From positions 1 to 34,981 of the forward strand of contig JAQCDG010000005.1 of the NCBI GenBank assembly GCA_027731085.1: 34,981 nt of DNA. Direction: 5' to 3'. How positions within the stretch are numbered: the first letter of the stretch is position 1; the number at the start of each line of letters is the position of its first letter. A program made the translations under genes and the position numbers. Origin of the DNA: Actinomycetota bacterium (GTDB taxonomy: Bacteria; Actinomycetota; Acidimicrobiia; Acidimicrobiales; Ilumatobacteraceae). Shown here piece by piece: positions 17,682-27,936 of this stretch. The notes under the pieces were generated by a model. The model ran no database searches, had not been told where the DNA came from, and was given only the letters and a program-made list of their open reading frames with translations.

Positions 17682-18274
17682 AGCCCAGACCAGGCACTCG
17701 GCGGCCAAATCAAAACGAATGCCTGTCCAACGACCAGATCTTCATTAATCGCGCCGAACATTCGGCTATCAAAAGATTGCGGCCGATTGTCGCCCATTAG
17801 AAATACTGAACCGTCTTCAATCGCCTGCAACTCCATGTCTACGGTGCCGCATCTACTTGATGGGTCGGCTAATTCGGTGTCGCGCTTGGGTAAATAAGGT
17901 TCTGAAAGTTCTTCTCCGTTGATATACACGAGGCAACCTTTGATCTCGATTTTCTCGCCGCCAAGAGCTATCACACGTTTGATCAAGTCGTCGTGCTCAA
18001 CGTCGGTGCCATTCATGGTCGCACGATCAAAAACGACGACGTCACCACGATCAATTTCTCCGATTTGATATGCGAGTTTATTCACGAGCACTCGATTGTC
18101 CGAGAACATTGTGGTCTCCATACTCGGACCAGAAATATAAAACTGCTGCAAAAAAAACAGCCGAATGACGGTAGCCACGAGCAGCGCCACAGCGATTACA
18201 ACAACCCACTCAACAAGTTGCTTGAATGCAAGCGAGCGCTTGCTTTTTTCAATACCTATTTGCGCGTCAGACAC
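17678..18274 (-). CDS. lepB: Signal peptidase I
   Basis: 198 aa; N-terminal TM, FLQQFYISGPSMETTMFSDNRVLVNKLAY (catalytic Ser), GDVVVFDRA..DDLIKRVIALGGE (catalytic Lys), FLMGDNRPQSFDSRMFG. Confidence 0.95.
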   Translation of the reverse strand: MSDAQIGIEKSKRSLAFKQLVEWVVVIAVALLVATVIRLFFLQQFYISGPSMETTMFSDNRVLVNKLAYQIGEIDRGDVVVFDRATMNGTDVEHDDLIKRVIALGGEKIEIKGCLVYINGEELSEPYLPKRDTELADPSSRCGTVDMELQAIEDGSVFLMGDNRPQSFDSRMFGAINEDLVVGQAFVLIWPPSAWSGL

Positions 18275-18303
18275 TCATCCATAGTAGTGCGATTGGTAAA
18301 TCG

Positions 18304-19662
18304 CTACAGCGACGCAATCAGCTTGTCGACTCTTTCGTCTCGGTGTTTGAACGGATCTTTGCACAACACGGTTCGTTGTGCCTGATCATTAAGTTTCAAG
18401 TGAACCCAGTCCACCGTGTAATCGCGCTTGCGCTCTTTGGCTCGCTTTATAAAGTCGCCCCGCAATTTTGCACGAGTGGTTTGTGGCGCAAGATCACGAG
18501 CGATCTCTATTTCTTCGTCGTTACACACGCGATTGACCAGACCGTTGTGCTGTAATTTGTAGAACAAGCCACGATCACGACAAATATCGTGATACTGCAG
18601 ATCAACCAGTTGCACCCGAGAATCATCGAGCGCCAATTTGTGACGACTGCGAAACGCTTCAATTAAGTGGTACTTGATCACCCAGTCAACTTCTCGATTC
18701 AATTTCAATGGATCATTTTCAATCGTTGAAATACAGTGTTCCCACATCTCCAACGCTTTAAGTTCAAGGTCGCTAAACCTTCCTGTGTCGGCGTATCGCA
18801 AAGCCCTGTCCAAAATCTCGCGCTGGATATCAAGTGCAGATAGTTCGCGACCTGACGCTAGGCGAATTTTGCGTCGACAAGTTATGTCATGGCTCACTTC
18901 ACGAATCGCCCGTGTCTGATTTTCGAGAGTCAAATCACGTAGAACGAGCGATTCATCTTCCATCATCTTCAACAGGCAAGCTGTTGAGCCGATCTTGACG
19001 AAATTGGAGTATTCGCTCATATTCGAGTCACCGACAATTACATGCAGTCGACGATATTTTTCGGCATCTGCATGCGGCTCATCTCGAGTATTGATGATCG
19101 GTCTGCTTCGTGTCGTTGCCGAACTTAGACCCTCCCAAATATGTTCAGCGCGTTGAGCAATCGAATAGATCGGACCCCGAGCCGTTTGTAGAACCTTGCC
19201 AGACCCCGTGAAGATTTGTCGCGTCACTAAAAACGGAATCAAAACCTCGGAGTACTTCTCAATATCGTCGCTGCGCGATGTCAGATAATTCTCATGACAG
19301 CCATAACTGTTGCCAGCGGAGTCAGTGTTATTTTTGAACAAATAAATTGTTCCACGAATGCCCTCATCACGCAGTCTTTGCTCTGCGCCGACCAGAAGAT
19401 CTTCAAGAATGCGCTCACCAGCCTTGTCGTGAACGACGACCTCATGTATTGAATCGCATTCGGGTGTCGCATACTCGGGGTGTGAACCGACGTCTAAATA
19501 GAGTCGTGCTCCATTCTCAAGAAATACATTCGAGCTTCGTCCCCAACTCACGACTTTACGAAACAGATATCTGGCAACTTCATCCGGGCTTAGGCGTCGT
19601 TGTCCTCTCAGCGTGCAAGTGACACCATATTCATTTTCAAGTCCGTAGATGCGACGATCCAT
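18304..19662 (-). CDS. pafA: Pup--protein ligase PafA
   Basis: 452 aa; [84 protein letters not shown]. Confidence 0.97.
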   Translation of the reverse strand: MDRRIYGLENEYGVTCTLRGQRRLSPDEVARYLFRKVVSWGRSSNVFLENGARLYLDVGSHPEYATPECDSIHEVVVHDKAGERILEDLLVGAEQRLRDEGIRGTIYLFKNNTDSAGNSYGCHENYLTSRSDDIEKYSEVLIPFLVTRQIFTGSGKVLQTARGPIYSIAQRAEHIWEGLSSATTRSRPIINTRDEPHADAEKYRRLHVIVGDSNMSEYSNFVKIGSTACLLKMMEDESLVLRDLTLENQTRAIREVSHDITCRRKIRLASGRELSALDIQREILDRALRYADTGRFSDLELKALEMWEHCISTIENDPLKLNREVDWVIKYHLIEAFRSRHKLALDDSRVQLVDLQYHDICRDRGLFYKLQHNGLVNRVCNDEEIEIARDLAPQTTRAKLRGDFIKRAKERKRDYTVDWVHLKLNDQAQRTVLCKDPFKHRDERVDKLIASL

Positions 19663-19663
19663 C

Positions 19664-20341
19664 TCAGCTGAGAAGCGTCTGAGTTTCAGAGTCTTCTACA
19701 CGCCTGAAACAACGCCGACGCCCATTGCGCTCAAGAACCGCAACTTCGAGCTGGTCATGGGTCAGTTTGCGATCTGCCCCGGCGAGCGCTGCGATCGAAA
19801 TCTTAAGGACATCTTGCATCGTCATGTCACTCTTGAAAGTGGCGTTTAGGCGTGTCGCAACTGAATCGCTATCTCCGCCGAGTACGCAAAAATTGTGTTC
19901 GTCGAGCACGGTGCCGTCGAACAGAACATGAAACAATCGGTCGCTAGTTTTGTCTGAACCGATCTCGGCGACAAGAAGTTCGACTTCCATCGGCTTTGGA
20001 GCTTCGTTGAACATTTGACTTAATATTTGGGCGTATTGATTGGTCAGGCTTCGTGCGTCAACATCTTGTCGAGAAAATTGATACCCCTTGAGGTCGGCAG
20101 CACGCACGCCGGCAACTCGCAATTGGTCGAACTCGTTATATTTTCCTACACCTGCAAAGGCGATGCGGTCATAAATCTCACTGATTTTGTGCAGAGTCGT
20201 CGAAGGATTTTCAGAGATGATCGCGATTCCATTTTGAAACTGCAAGGCCACCAGTGTCCGACCGCGAGCGATACCTTTGCGAGCGTAATCCGCTCGATCT
20301 TTCATGAACTGTTCTGGTGGTACGTAGAAAGGCATACTCAT
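19664..20341 (-). CDS. prcA: Proteasome subunit alpha PrcA
   Basis: 225 aa; [45 protein letters not shown]...[25 protein letters not shown]. Confidence 0.96.
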   Translation of the reverse strand: MSMPFYVPPEQFMKDRADYARKGIARGRTLVALQFQNGIAIISENPSTTLHKISEIYDRIAFAGVGKYNEFDQLRVAGVRAADLKGYQFSRQDVDARSLTNQYAQILSQMFNEAPKPMEVELLVAEIGSDKTSDRLFHVLFDGTVLDEHNFCVLGGDSDSVATRLNATFKSDMTMQDVLKISIAALAGADRKLTHDQLEVAVLERNGRRRCFRRVEDSETQTLLS

Positions 20342-21123
20342 CGCAAGCCAACCTCGCTTTGAATTTCTTTATAGATCTCGGCCAAAGTTTCGTCAACAAC
20401 TGGGCTCCAGCCATCTTTAGTGATTGAGGCGACCACAGGATAAATGCCCCGCAACGAGTCAGGTCCACCAGTTGCCGAATCAGCATCTGACGCTTCCCAA
20501 AGTGCTCGTGCGCAAAGTTTGATCGCATCACTCGGCGACAAATCACGACGCCAAGCCACACGCATAACCGTGCTGGCGTGCAACATGCCGGAGCCAGTGG
20601 CGACGAAATCTTTTTCTTCATAGCGTCCACCTGTCACGTCATAATCCCACAGGCGTCCAGATTTCGAAAGAGTGTCGAAACCTGCGAATATCGGTACGAC
20701 GACCAAACCTTGCATCGCCGCCGGCAAGTTGCTGCGCACAAACATTGATAACTGGTTCGCCTTGCCTTCAAGTGAGAGAGTCTGTCCTTCAACTTTTTCG
20801 TAGTGCTCAAGTTGCAATTGAAAAAGTTTGATCATCTCCATTGCTGGTCCGGCGGCACCGGCAATTGCTACGCCGCTAAATTCATCGGCTTGCACCACCT
20901 TCTCCATGCTGCGATGGCTAATCAAATTGCCAGATGTAGCGCGACGATCACCGGCCATCACCACTCCGCCAGCAAAACGCATCGCCACGCAAGTCGTGGC
21001 ATGCGGAATCGTCAAATCATTAGTGTCTGATTGCAAACTGAATGGCGACAGGCCGACACGTTTGAGTAATTCTCCAAAATTTGCACCAGGATCAGAACCG
21101 GCTGCGAACATCGGCATTGACAT
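20338..21123 (-). CDS. prcB: Proteasome subunit beta PrcB
   Basis: 261 aa; propeptide then HATTCVAMRFAGGVVMAGDRRATSGNLI, SATGGPDSLRGIYPVV. ATGA overlap with prcA at 20338-20341. Confidence 0.96.
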   Translation of the reverse strand: MSMPMFAAGSDPGANFGELLKRVGLSPFSLQSDTNDLTIPHATTCVAMRFAGGVVMAGDRRATSGNLISHRSMEKVVQADEFSGVAIAGAAGPAMEMIKLFQLQLEHYEKVEGQTLSLEGKANQLSMFVRSNLPAAMQGLVVVPIFAGFDTLSKSGRLWDYDVTGGRYEEKDFVATGSGMLHASTVMRVAWRRDLSPSDAIKLCARALWEASDADSATGGPDSLRGIYPVVASITKDGWSPVVDETLAEIYKEIQSEVGLR

Positions 21124-21138
21124 ATTTTTAGGATACGC

Positions 21139-21333
21139 CTACTGGCCGCCCTTTTGCACATAGCTTTTGACGAAGTCCTCAGCATTTGTTTCGAGCACTT
21201 CATCGATCTCATCAAGTAGATCGTCGAGATCTGCTTTCAACTTTTCACTATTAGCGGCGACCTTTGTCTCGACTACTTCGTCACTCTTAGTTCGATCCAC
21301 GGAATTTTTCTGCTTACGGGTTCTTTCAGCCAT
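21139..21333 (-). CDS. pup: Prokaryotic ubiquitin-like protein Pup
   Basis: 64 aa; coiled-coil DLDDLLDEIDEVLETNAEDFVKSYVQKGGQ with C-terminal GGQ. Confidence 0.97.
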   Translation of the reverse strand: MAERTRKQKNSVDRTKSDEVVETKVAANSEKLKADLDDLLDEIDEVLETNAEDFVKSYVQKGGQ

Positions 21334-21393
21334 ATGCGCACCATAGCGAATTCGAAGTCAAATGTAAAACCCCAAGACCGAGACAAATGTCAA

Positions 21394-22911
21394 CTAATTG
21401 GTTGGCTTGAAATTAGATGGCGATACCTGGTCACCCAAGGCCGCCACCAACTCAGCGGGTGTCGAACTTTGTGCCAAAAGTCGTTCGGTCAATTCGCGAG
21501 TGCCGCGTAGGGGCTCCATCATTGGCACGCGCCGCAGTGGGTCTCGGCCGATATCGAAAACAACACTGTCCCAATTTGCTGCGACTACATCTGCAGGCCA
21601 CTTCTTTAGACACATACCCCGAAAATATGCGCGAGTTGTTTCCGGAGGCGTGGTTGTCGCCCGCGCTACATCTTCGGCGTTCGTCATCGTCTCGAGACCG
21701 GCACGCAATGCCAGACATTTTTCTGCGCGCATATCGTGATATTGCAGATCAATTGCTTTCAATCGTGGGTCATTCGCACGCAACTCATAACGTTCAGCGA
21801 TGCCGTCAACAATTCGCTTCTTCGCCACCCAATCAATCACATGGCTCATCGTCGATGGGTCTTGCCTCAAACCTTCTAAAGCTTCACGCCATCGGCTTAA
21901 AATCAGTTTGCCATCCTCCTCGCCTACCGACTCGAGACCAAATCTGTCGGCATACTTCTCGGCGCGCTCGCAGAGTATTTCTTGAAGATTCAATGCTGTG
22001 TATGTTTTGCCAGAGTCCAACAAGATTTTCTGCTTTAAAGTTGGGTCATGGCTCACTTGGCGTATTGCCGAAACTGGCGTGGCGAGCACAAGGTCATCTT
22101 CAAATTGCTCGTCTTCGATCATTGACAGCAAAATCGCCGTGGTACCTAGCTTCAAAAAAGTCGCAACCTCGCTCATATTTGCGTCGCCGACAATTACATG
22201 CAGTCGACGATATTTTGTCGGGTCGCAATGCGGTTCGTCACGGGTGTTGATAATCGGTCGTTTGAGGGTTGTCTCGAGTCCAATTTCTTCTTCGAAGAAG
22301 TCGGCACGTTGCGACAGTTGAAACGGCACCGAATTATTTGGCATACCCTCAAATTCACTGCCGACCTTGCCCGCGCCACAAAAAATCTGACGGGTCACGA
22401 AATGGGTCGTTATTAGTGCGGCCATTTCTCCAAACGGCACGGCACGACTGAGAAGGTAATTCTCGTGGCATCCATAGCTGTTGCCTTTGCCGTCAGAGTT
22501 GTTCTTGTAAGCCACAAGTTCAGCGCCATCAGGCAGAACGCGTTTGGCGGCGAGCATGCTTTGTCTGATGATTTCTTCGCCAGCACGGTCGAATAGTACT
22601 GCTTCACTGGCGGTACGGCACTCAGGAGTCGAAACTTCGGGGTGAGCATGATCAACGTAATAACGAGCGCCATTGGTCAAAACTGTGTTGACCATGTTCA
22701 TCTCTATGTCTTGAGGAAACACATCGTCCAGACTGAACCCGCGCGCGTCGACACCAGGCTTCTCAGCGACGAAATCCCAACCAATCGTCGAATCAAAACG
22801 ACTTACATAAGAATTGATCAACAACGACGAGGATGTCACAGGGCTTGAATCAACCCCAAGAGAGATAATTCCGTATTCGGTTTCAATTCCCAGTACTTTG
22901 GCAATGCTCAA
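21394..22911 (-). CDS. dop: Pup deamidase/depupylase Dop
   Basis: 505 aa; MSIAKVLGIETEYGII...NGARYYVDHAHPEVSTPEC...[30 protein letters not shown]. Longer paralogue of PafA directly upstream of pup. Confidence 0.95.
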   Translation of the reverse strand: MSIAKVLGIETEYGIISLGVDSSPVTSSSLLINSYVSRFDSTIGWDFVAEKPGVDARGFSLDDVFPQDIEMNMVNTVLTNGARYYVDHAHPEVSTPECRTASEAVLFDRAGEEIIRQSMLAAKRVLPDGAELVAYKNNSDGKGNSYGCHENYLLSRAVPFGEMAALITTHFVTRQIFCGAGKVGSEFEGMPNNSVPFQLSQRADFFEEEIGLETTLKRPIINTRDEPHCDPTKYRRLHVIVGDANMSEVATFLKLGTTAILLSMIEDEQFEDDLVLATPVSAIRQVSHDPTLKQKILLDSGKTYTALNLQEILCERAEKYADRFGLESVGEEDGKLILSRWREALEGLRQDPSTMSHVIDWVAKKRIVDGIAERYELRANDPRLKAIDLQYHDMRAEKCLALRAGLETMTNAEDVARATTTPPETTRAYFRGMCLKKWPADVVAANWDSVVFDIGRDPLRRVPMMEPLRGTRELTERLLAQSSTPAELVAALGDQVSPSNFKPTN

Positions 22912-22920
22912 CGGTGATCC

Positions 22921-24597
22921 TTAGAGATACTGACCAGTTGCTGTCTTCTCAATTGCGCGTCCGCCGGTGCTCGCGTCTGAGGCGTCGCGCACAAGTGTCC
23001 GAATGAACACGATTCTCTCACCCTTCTTGCCCGAGATCTTCGCCCAATCATCAGGGTTGGTCGTGTTCGGCAAGTCTTCGTGCTCCTTAAATTCTTGACG
23101 AATTGACATCGTCAGATCCTCAAGTTTGATTCCGCGTTCACCAGTGGCGATTAAACGTTTAATCGCCAGTTTTTTGGCTCGGCGAATAATATTCTCGATC
23201 ATCGCTCCAGACGAGAAATCTTTGAAGTACATCACATCGCGATCACCGTTTTGATAAGTAACTTCCAAGAATCGATTTTGGTCATCTCGCCGATACATCT
23301 CGACCACCGTCTGATCGATCATTGACGCAATTGCAGTGTCAATTGATCCACCATATTGAGCAATAGTGGTGACCGAAATCGGTAACTCATTTGTCAGGTA
23401 GCGAGCAAAAATCTGACGCGCGGCAGTTTCATCAGGCCGATCGATTCTGATTTTCACATCTAATCGACCTGGTCTCAAAATCGCGGGGTCAATCAAGTCT
23501 TCTCTATTGGTTGCCCCGATGACGATCACATTGCGCAGGCCCTCGACGCCATCGATCTCAGCAAGCAACTGTGGGACGATCGTCGATTCCATGTCTGATG
23601 AAATTCCGGTGCCGCGCGTTCTAAACATCGAATCCATTTCGTCAAAGAAAACGATTACAGGCCAACCCTCTTCGCTCTTTTCTCGCGCCCGCTGAAACAC
23701 GAGTCGAATCTGGCGTTCAGTCTCACCCACATATTTATTGAGAAGTTCCGGACCCTTAATATTGATGAAGTAACTCTTGGCTTTTTCACCACCATTGGAA
23801 AGCGAAACTTTTTTTGCCAGGCTATTCGCAACTGCCTTGGCGATCAGCGTCTTGCCACAGCCTGGTGGACCGTAAAGCAAGATTCCCTTCGGCGCTGGCA
23901 GTTGATGCTCAGCGAACAGATCACCGTATAAAAATGGCAACTCAACAGCGTCGGCGATTTGTTCGATCTGCGAATCTAATCCGCCAATATCTGCATAACT
24001 AATGTCGGGTACTTCTTCAAGCAACAAATGTTCAACTTCTGGTTGGCTCAGACGTTCGAGCAATAAATTTGACTTTGGGTCCATACGCAATAAATCACCG
24101 CTTCGTAGCAAAGTTCCGCGGATTGAGTCGGCAAGCTCGCACACTCTCTCGTCGTCACCTCTACCTGTTACGACTGCACGAACCCCATCTTCAAGAACTT
24201 CTTTCAAGTGCACGATTTCGCCGATTACTTCTGGAAAGCGCACCTTGACGACATTAAAACTTTCGTTCAAAACTACTTCTGCCCCGCGCTCAAGACGCTC
24301 GAGATCAATCTCGGGATGAACGGCGACACGCATTTTTCTTCCACTCGTCAAAATATCAACCGTCGAGTCGTCGTTCTTGCCAACAACTACTCCATAGCCA
24401 CTTGGTGGTTGAGTTAATTTTTCGACTTCGTCACGCAATGATGCAATGTGTTCTCGCGATTCGCGCAACGTATATGAAAGTTTTTCATTTTGGGCCACCG
24501 CGTGAGCCAACTGCCCTTTGATTTCGAGTAGTTTTTCTTCGAGTTGTCGCGCGCGGTCACGCGCTATCTCAGGACTCGCATCACCATCTCGTGCCAT
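22921..24597 (-). CDS. mpa: Proteasome-activating AAA ATPase Mpa/ARC
   Basis: 558 aa; N-terminal coiled coil, [40 protein letters not shown]-terminal ATGQYL with the proteasome-docking QYL motif. Confidence 0.96.
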   Translation of the reverse strand: MARDGDASPEIARDRARQLEEKLLEIKGQLAHAVAQNEKLSYTLRESREHIASLRDEVEKLTQPPSGYGVVVGKNDDSTVDILTSGRKMRVAVHPEIDLERLERGAEVVLNESFNVVKVRFPEVIGEIVHLKEVLEDGVRAVVTGRGDDERVCELADSIRGTLLRSGDLLRMDPKSNLLLERLSQPEVEHLLLEEVPDISYADIGGLDSQIEQIADAVELPFLYGDLFAEHQLPAPKGILLYGPPGCGKTLIAKAVANSLAKKVSLSNGGEKAKSYFINIKGPELLNKYVGETERQIRLVFQRAREKSEEGWPVIVFFDEMDSMFRTRGTGISSDMESTIVPQLLAEIDGVEGLRNVIVIGATNREDLIDPAILRPGRLDVKIRIDRPDETAARQIFARYLTNELPISVTTIAQYGGSIDTAIASMIDQTVVEMYRRDDQNRFLEVTYQNGDRDVMYFKDFSSGAMIENIIRRAKKLAIKRLIATGERGIKLEDLTMSIRQEFKEHEDLPNTTNPDDWAKISGKKGERIVFIRTLVRDASDASTGGRAIEKTATGQYL

Positions 24598-24750
24598 CGT
24601 GAAATCTGCCTTTCAACTAACAATGCATACCGTATAGGTCAAATGACGCTATTGAAAAACTGAAGAGATACCCAAATGAAGCCAACAGCCGTGTAGCCTA
24701 TTTTCGTCGTACAAGTAATAGTCGTTTGATACTCGAGGAGACCCTGAATT

Positions 24751-24996
24751 ATGAAAGTCTGGATTGATCAAGATCTCTGCACCGGCGATGGACTTTGCGA
24801 AGAAATTGCGCCAGATGTCTTCACACTTCTTGATGACGGTTTGGCCTATGTAAAAGAAGGTTCTACGGTTTACGCAACCGCCAAAGGCAATGCCCAAGGC
24901 GCCGCTGGTGTGGCAAACTTCGCCGATTCTCAACTTGATGCCGTAGTTGAATCTGCCGAAGAGTGCCCGGGCGAGTGCATTTTCATCGAGCCTTAA
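24751..24996 (+). CDS. Ferredoxin (single [3Fe-4S]/[4Fe-4S] cluster type)
   Basis: 81 aa; MKVWIDQDLCTGDGLCEEIAPDVF...ECPGECIFIEP; GAGGAG Shine-Dalgarno at 24735-24740. Confidence 0.9.
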   Translation: MKVWIDQDLCTGDGLCEEIAPDVFTLLDDGLAYVKEGSTVYATAKGNAQGAAGVANFADSQLDAVVESAEECPGECIFIEP

Positions 24997-25032
24997 TTGC
25001 GGGTTGCGAGTCTTAAGCGACTACAAAAACAT

Positions 25033-25794
25033 TTAAGCACCGATAAATCTGGCGCTAGTTAAGAAACCAGTGTGTGCAACCATTCTGTGGTCGGGGCGCA
25101 CGGATGCGCCCTCAATATGCCAAGTTCGGTGCAACACTTCAAGAGTTCTACGATCAAGCCAACCATCACCCATCGCTTCTTGGGTTCGAACAGCCTGCGT
25201 GATACTCGGCGAATAAGAGACGACCAGCGCACCTTTTCGTAGCACCTTATTCGCGTGCTCAATGACCTGCCACGGTTCAGGCAAATCTAAAACCATTCGA
25301 TCAAAATCAGTTTCTTCAATTCCTAGATAAGCATCCCGAATTGAAACGGTATATCTATCTAGCGCAGATTCTCCGAGAAATTCGCGGACATTTGTTTTTG
25401 CTCGATTAGCAAAATCTTCCCGCAACTCATAACCAGTGATGACCGCGCCGTAGCGAAGCATCGTCATTGATAATGCTCCCGATCCGAGACCCGATTCAAA
25501 CACCTTTACACCTGGTGTGATGTCAGCCATCATACAAATAGGCGCTAAGTCTTTTGGATAAATGACTTGTGCGCCACGTGGCATCTGAATCACGAAATCT
25601 TCTAAGGTCGGTCGCAAAATAATAAACTCAGCGCCTTTGGTTGAACGAACAATCACCCCTTCTTCTGTGCCGACAACATCGCTATGTCGCAAAAAACCAG
25701 AGTGAGTATGAAACTCACCATCTGTTTTAAGTGAAAATAGATACCTACGCTTTTTCGCGTCAACTAATAAAACTTTTTCGCCATACGCAAACAT
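25033..25794 (-). CDS. trmI: tRNA (adenine-N1)-methyltransferase TrmI
   Basis: 253 aa; FIILRPTLEDFVIQMPRGAQVIYPKDLAPICMMADITPGVKVFESGLGSGALSMTMLR is the bacterial/archaeal TrmI SAM fold. Confidence 0.92.
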   Translation of the reverse strand: MFAYGEKVLLVDAKKRRYLFSLKTDGEFHTHSGFLRHSDVVGTEEGVIVRSTKGAEFIILRPTLEDFVIQMPRGAQVIYPKDLAPICMMADITPGVKVFESGLGSGALSMTMLRYGAVITGYELREDFANRAKTNVREFLGESALDRYTVSIRDAYLGIEETDFDRMVLDLPEPWQVIEHANKVLRKGALVVSYSPSITQAVRTQEAMGDGWLDRRTLEVLHRTWHIEGASVRPDHRMVAHTGFLTSARFIGA

Positions 25795-25806
25795 CAGCGA
25801 CTCGAA

Positions 25807-26034
25807 CTATTCGGCAGTCTCTGAGTCTGACCTTGAGCTGCGTTTCTTTCCACTTTTGCGACCGAGCAGAAATGATGAAAACATTGCAAGTGACGAGGCT
25901 CCACCTATCAAGGCTTTCAACTGGGTTGACTTATTGCTGACCGAATCTTTGAGATCGTCTTGAAACCGTTCAAGATTCGCAATCAACTCGTCACGCGAGC
26001 ATTCGTCATTTTGACCATCTTGATCTTTGCTCAT
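25807..26034 (-). CDS. Small conserved protein (75 aa) with a C-terminal basic tail
   Basis: The listed ORF runs to 26241, but ATG at 26032-26034 gives MSKDQDGQNDECSRDELIANLERF..., with an ATGA overlap with the upstream gene's stop (26031). Confidence 0.6.
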   Translation of the reverse strand: MSKDQDGQNDECSRDELIANLERFQDDLKDSVSNKSTQLKALIGGASSLAMFSSFLLGRKSGKKRSSRSDSETAE

Positions 26035-26369
26035 GATTTCTCTAATGAACCTTTGCGAATCCTCGAGATCGTAAATACCAGAACCACGCTGCAGACTCCG
26101 AGCGCAACAATGTAATTGACCCACGACCAAGTTTGCGAATCGCCAAACATCGTGCTTTGAACCAAGCGCAAAACTCCGAGCGCTCCTAAAACAATTCCGA
26201 TGCTTAACGACAATGCGGCGACTAATCCAAAGCCAATCCATCGTCCGGCGCCCCGTATGGGTTTCAATGTTTCGCGCTTTATGTACGCGAACAACATTTC
26301 GAGAACTTCTGAGGCGCTCTTAGGCTCAGACTTGTCGCTGTTCGAAGAGTGGATCTTGAAACCTGTCAC
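26031..26369 (-). CDS. Actinobacterial holin-like/phage-holin-family small membrane protein
   Basis: 112 aa; LFAYIKRETLKPIRGAGRWIGFGLVAALSLSIGIVLGALGVLRLVQ + WSWVNYIVALGVCSVVLVFTISRI (two TM segments). Confidence 0.7.
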   Translation of the reverse strand: MTGFKIHSSNSDKSEPKSASEVLEMLFAYIKRETLKPIRGAGRWIGFGLVAALSLSIGIVLGALGVLRLVQSTMFGDSQTWSWVNYIVALGVCSVVLVFTISRIRKGSLEKS

Positions 26370-26436
26370 CCTTATATTCTACGACCAGTAAATCGCCCAT
26401 TCACCGCAGATTTAATGTGATAAGTCAACCTCAAAA

Positions 26437-27936
26437 CTATGGCGCAACTGCAGTCTCAATCGGCAACAAAACATTGACATCTAAACGGGCGTTTCCTGAT
26501 TCCAATGCGATTACCAAGTTGTTCCATATTGGTCGAAAAAACTCTGATGTCGAGACACCACTTCCGTTCATGATTAATGCAAACACACTGCTTCGTCCAT
26601 CATCAAGTGGAAACATGCCCGATAGCGATTTGACCCCACTTAAAGTTCCTGTTTTTGCACGCATCGTGCCAGCACCTGGGCCAGTCAAGAACACATCACG
26701 CAATGTTCCAGATTTTCCTGCTGTCGCTAGGGCTGTAGTCACGAGACCGTCTTGACCATCTCGCTCCAACAATTGCACTACTAATTCGCAAGTCAAAAGA
26801 TTTGCTCGATCTAAACCAGATCCATCGAGCAGTGCAACGCCAGCGCCTGGTAGACCCCATTCAGCGACTTTCGAAGCGATCACATTGAGACCGTCTATGC
26901 GAGTGGCACTGCCGCGAGCCACTAAACCGATCTCTTTGACCAACAGTTCTGCTGTGTTGTTGTCACTATTGACCAACATCTCATTTACAATTTCTCGCAT
27001 CGGCACCGACTCGAGAGATGCGATGATTGGCATGTCGCTCGAGACCGTACCAATATCAGGTGCATCACGCACAGAGATTCCTCGGGATACCAACAAAGTC
27101 GTCAACTCTGTCGCTGCAGCAAAAGCTGGATTGACCGGCTTCACCGGCGTACCAGAGACCGACCCATCGTTGATCATCAAGGCACCAAGAGGACCTGCTT
27201 CAACGCTTCGAATACCATCTCCCCAACTCGGCACATACCTCTCGCGGTCATAGAGCGATTCATCTCCGATAACAGAACCTTCGATTGATGTCACCCCGAG
27301 CGCCACTAGAGCATCCACAAGTTTTTCGACATCTGTCGGTGTGATTGTCGGGTACTTTTCTGTCATCGGGTAAGTTCGAGTCGTCAACAATGGGTCACCA
27401 GATCCAACCAACCAAAGATCGCCCTTAACGACAGAACCTGAAACAATTCCGAGCATCTTGGTCAAAAACTTTCGGTCCGGTCCGAGAATGTCTAACGCAA
27501 CCGCAGCAGTCAGCAACTTGAGATTGCTTCCTGGAATCAAAGGTTTCATCGGGTTGACTTCGATGACGATTTTCGAATCTGTCATAATCGTCAAACATGA
27601 ATCTGTCGGCATCGCCGAAATTACCGGCTGCAATTTGATCTGCACTTGCGCTGCAGAGTTCAGATCCACCAAAGTTTGTGGAATTCGCCGAGCCGACATA
27701 ATCGGTGTCGCTGGGGATGCCAGCAATTCGCGTTGATTTTTTAACGGTCGTACCTCGTCTCCGGACGCTGACGCCACTTGCCATACAGAAAGCAGCGGAA
27801 CCGTACCGCATGCGGTGATAACGACCAGCGAGACGATTAATCGGCGCGTCGATAAACGATCAAAAATCTCTTTGAGTCGTATCCATAGGGTTTTCACTGT
27901 TTTTCTAGACACGGCTATTTTGCGACTCCCCGCCAT
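26437..27936 (-). CDS. dacB: D-alanyl-D-alanine carboxypeptidase, DacB/PBP4-like
   Basis: 499 aa; N-terminal TM, PLIPGSNLKLLTAA (SxxK), NSDNNTAELLVKE (SxN), AKTGTLSGV (KTG). GTG at about 27912 is an alternative start avoiding the overlap. Confidence 0.9.
   Translation of the reverse strand: MAGSRKIAVSRKTVKTLWIRLKEIFDRLSTRRLIVSLVVITACGTVPLLSVWQVASASGDEVRPLKNQRELLASPATPIMSARRIPQTLVDLNSAAQVQIKLQPVISAMPTDSCLTIMTDSKIVIEVNPMKPLIPGSNLKLLTAAVALDILGPDRKFLTKMLGIVSGSVVKGDLWLVGSGDPLLTTRTYPMTEKYPTITPTDVEKLVDALVALGVTSIEGSVIGDESLYDRERYVPSWGDGIRSVEAGPLGALMINDGSVSGTPVKPVNPAFAAATELTTLLVSRGISVRDAPDIGTVSSDMPIIASLESVPMREIVNEMLVNSDNNTAELLVKEIGLVARGSATRIDGLNVIASKVAEWGLPGAGVALLDGSGLDRANLLTCELVVQLLERDGQDGLVTTALATAGKSGTLRDVFLTGPGAGTMRAKTGTLSGVKSLSGMFPLDDGRSSVFALIMNGSGVSTSEFFRPIWNNLVIALESGNARLDVNVLLPIETAVAP

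Noticed and set aside
21417-22250. 277-aa open frame antisense to dop
   Set aside because: dop is unambiguous and intact on the opposite strand. The antisense product has shadow-ORF composition (R/H/S/L-rich) and no recognisable motif.
18304-22911. Possible gene duplication artefact, since pafA and dop share long motifs
   Set aside because: PafA and Dop are known paralogues and both carry their own diagnostic features; this is the expected arrangement.
26031-26369. Prophage remnant suggested by the holin-like protein
   Set aside because: No lysin, capsid, integrase or att-like repeats nearby; this holin-like family is common in actinobacterial chromosomes.
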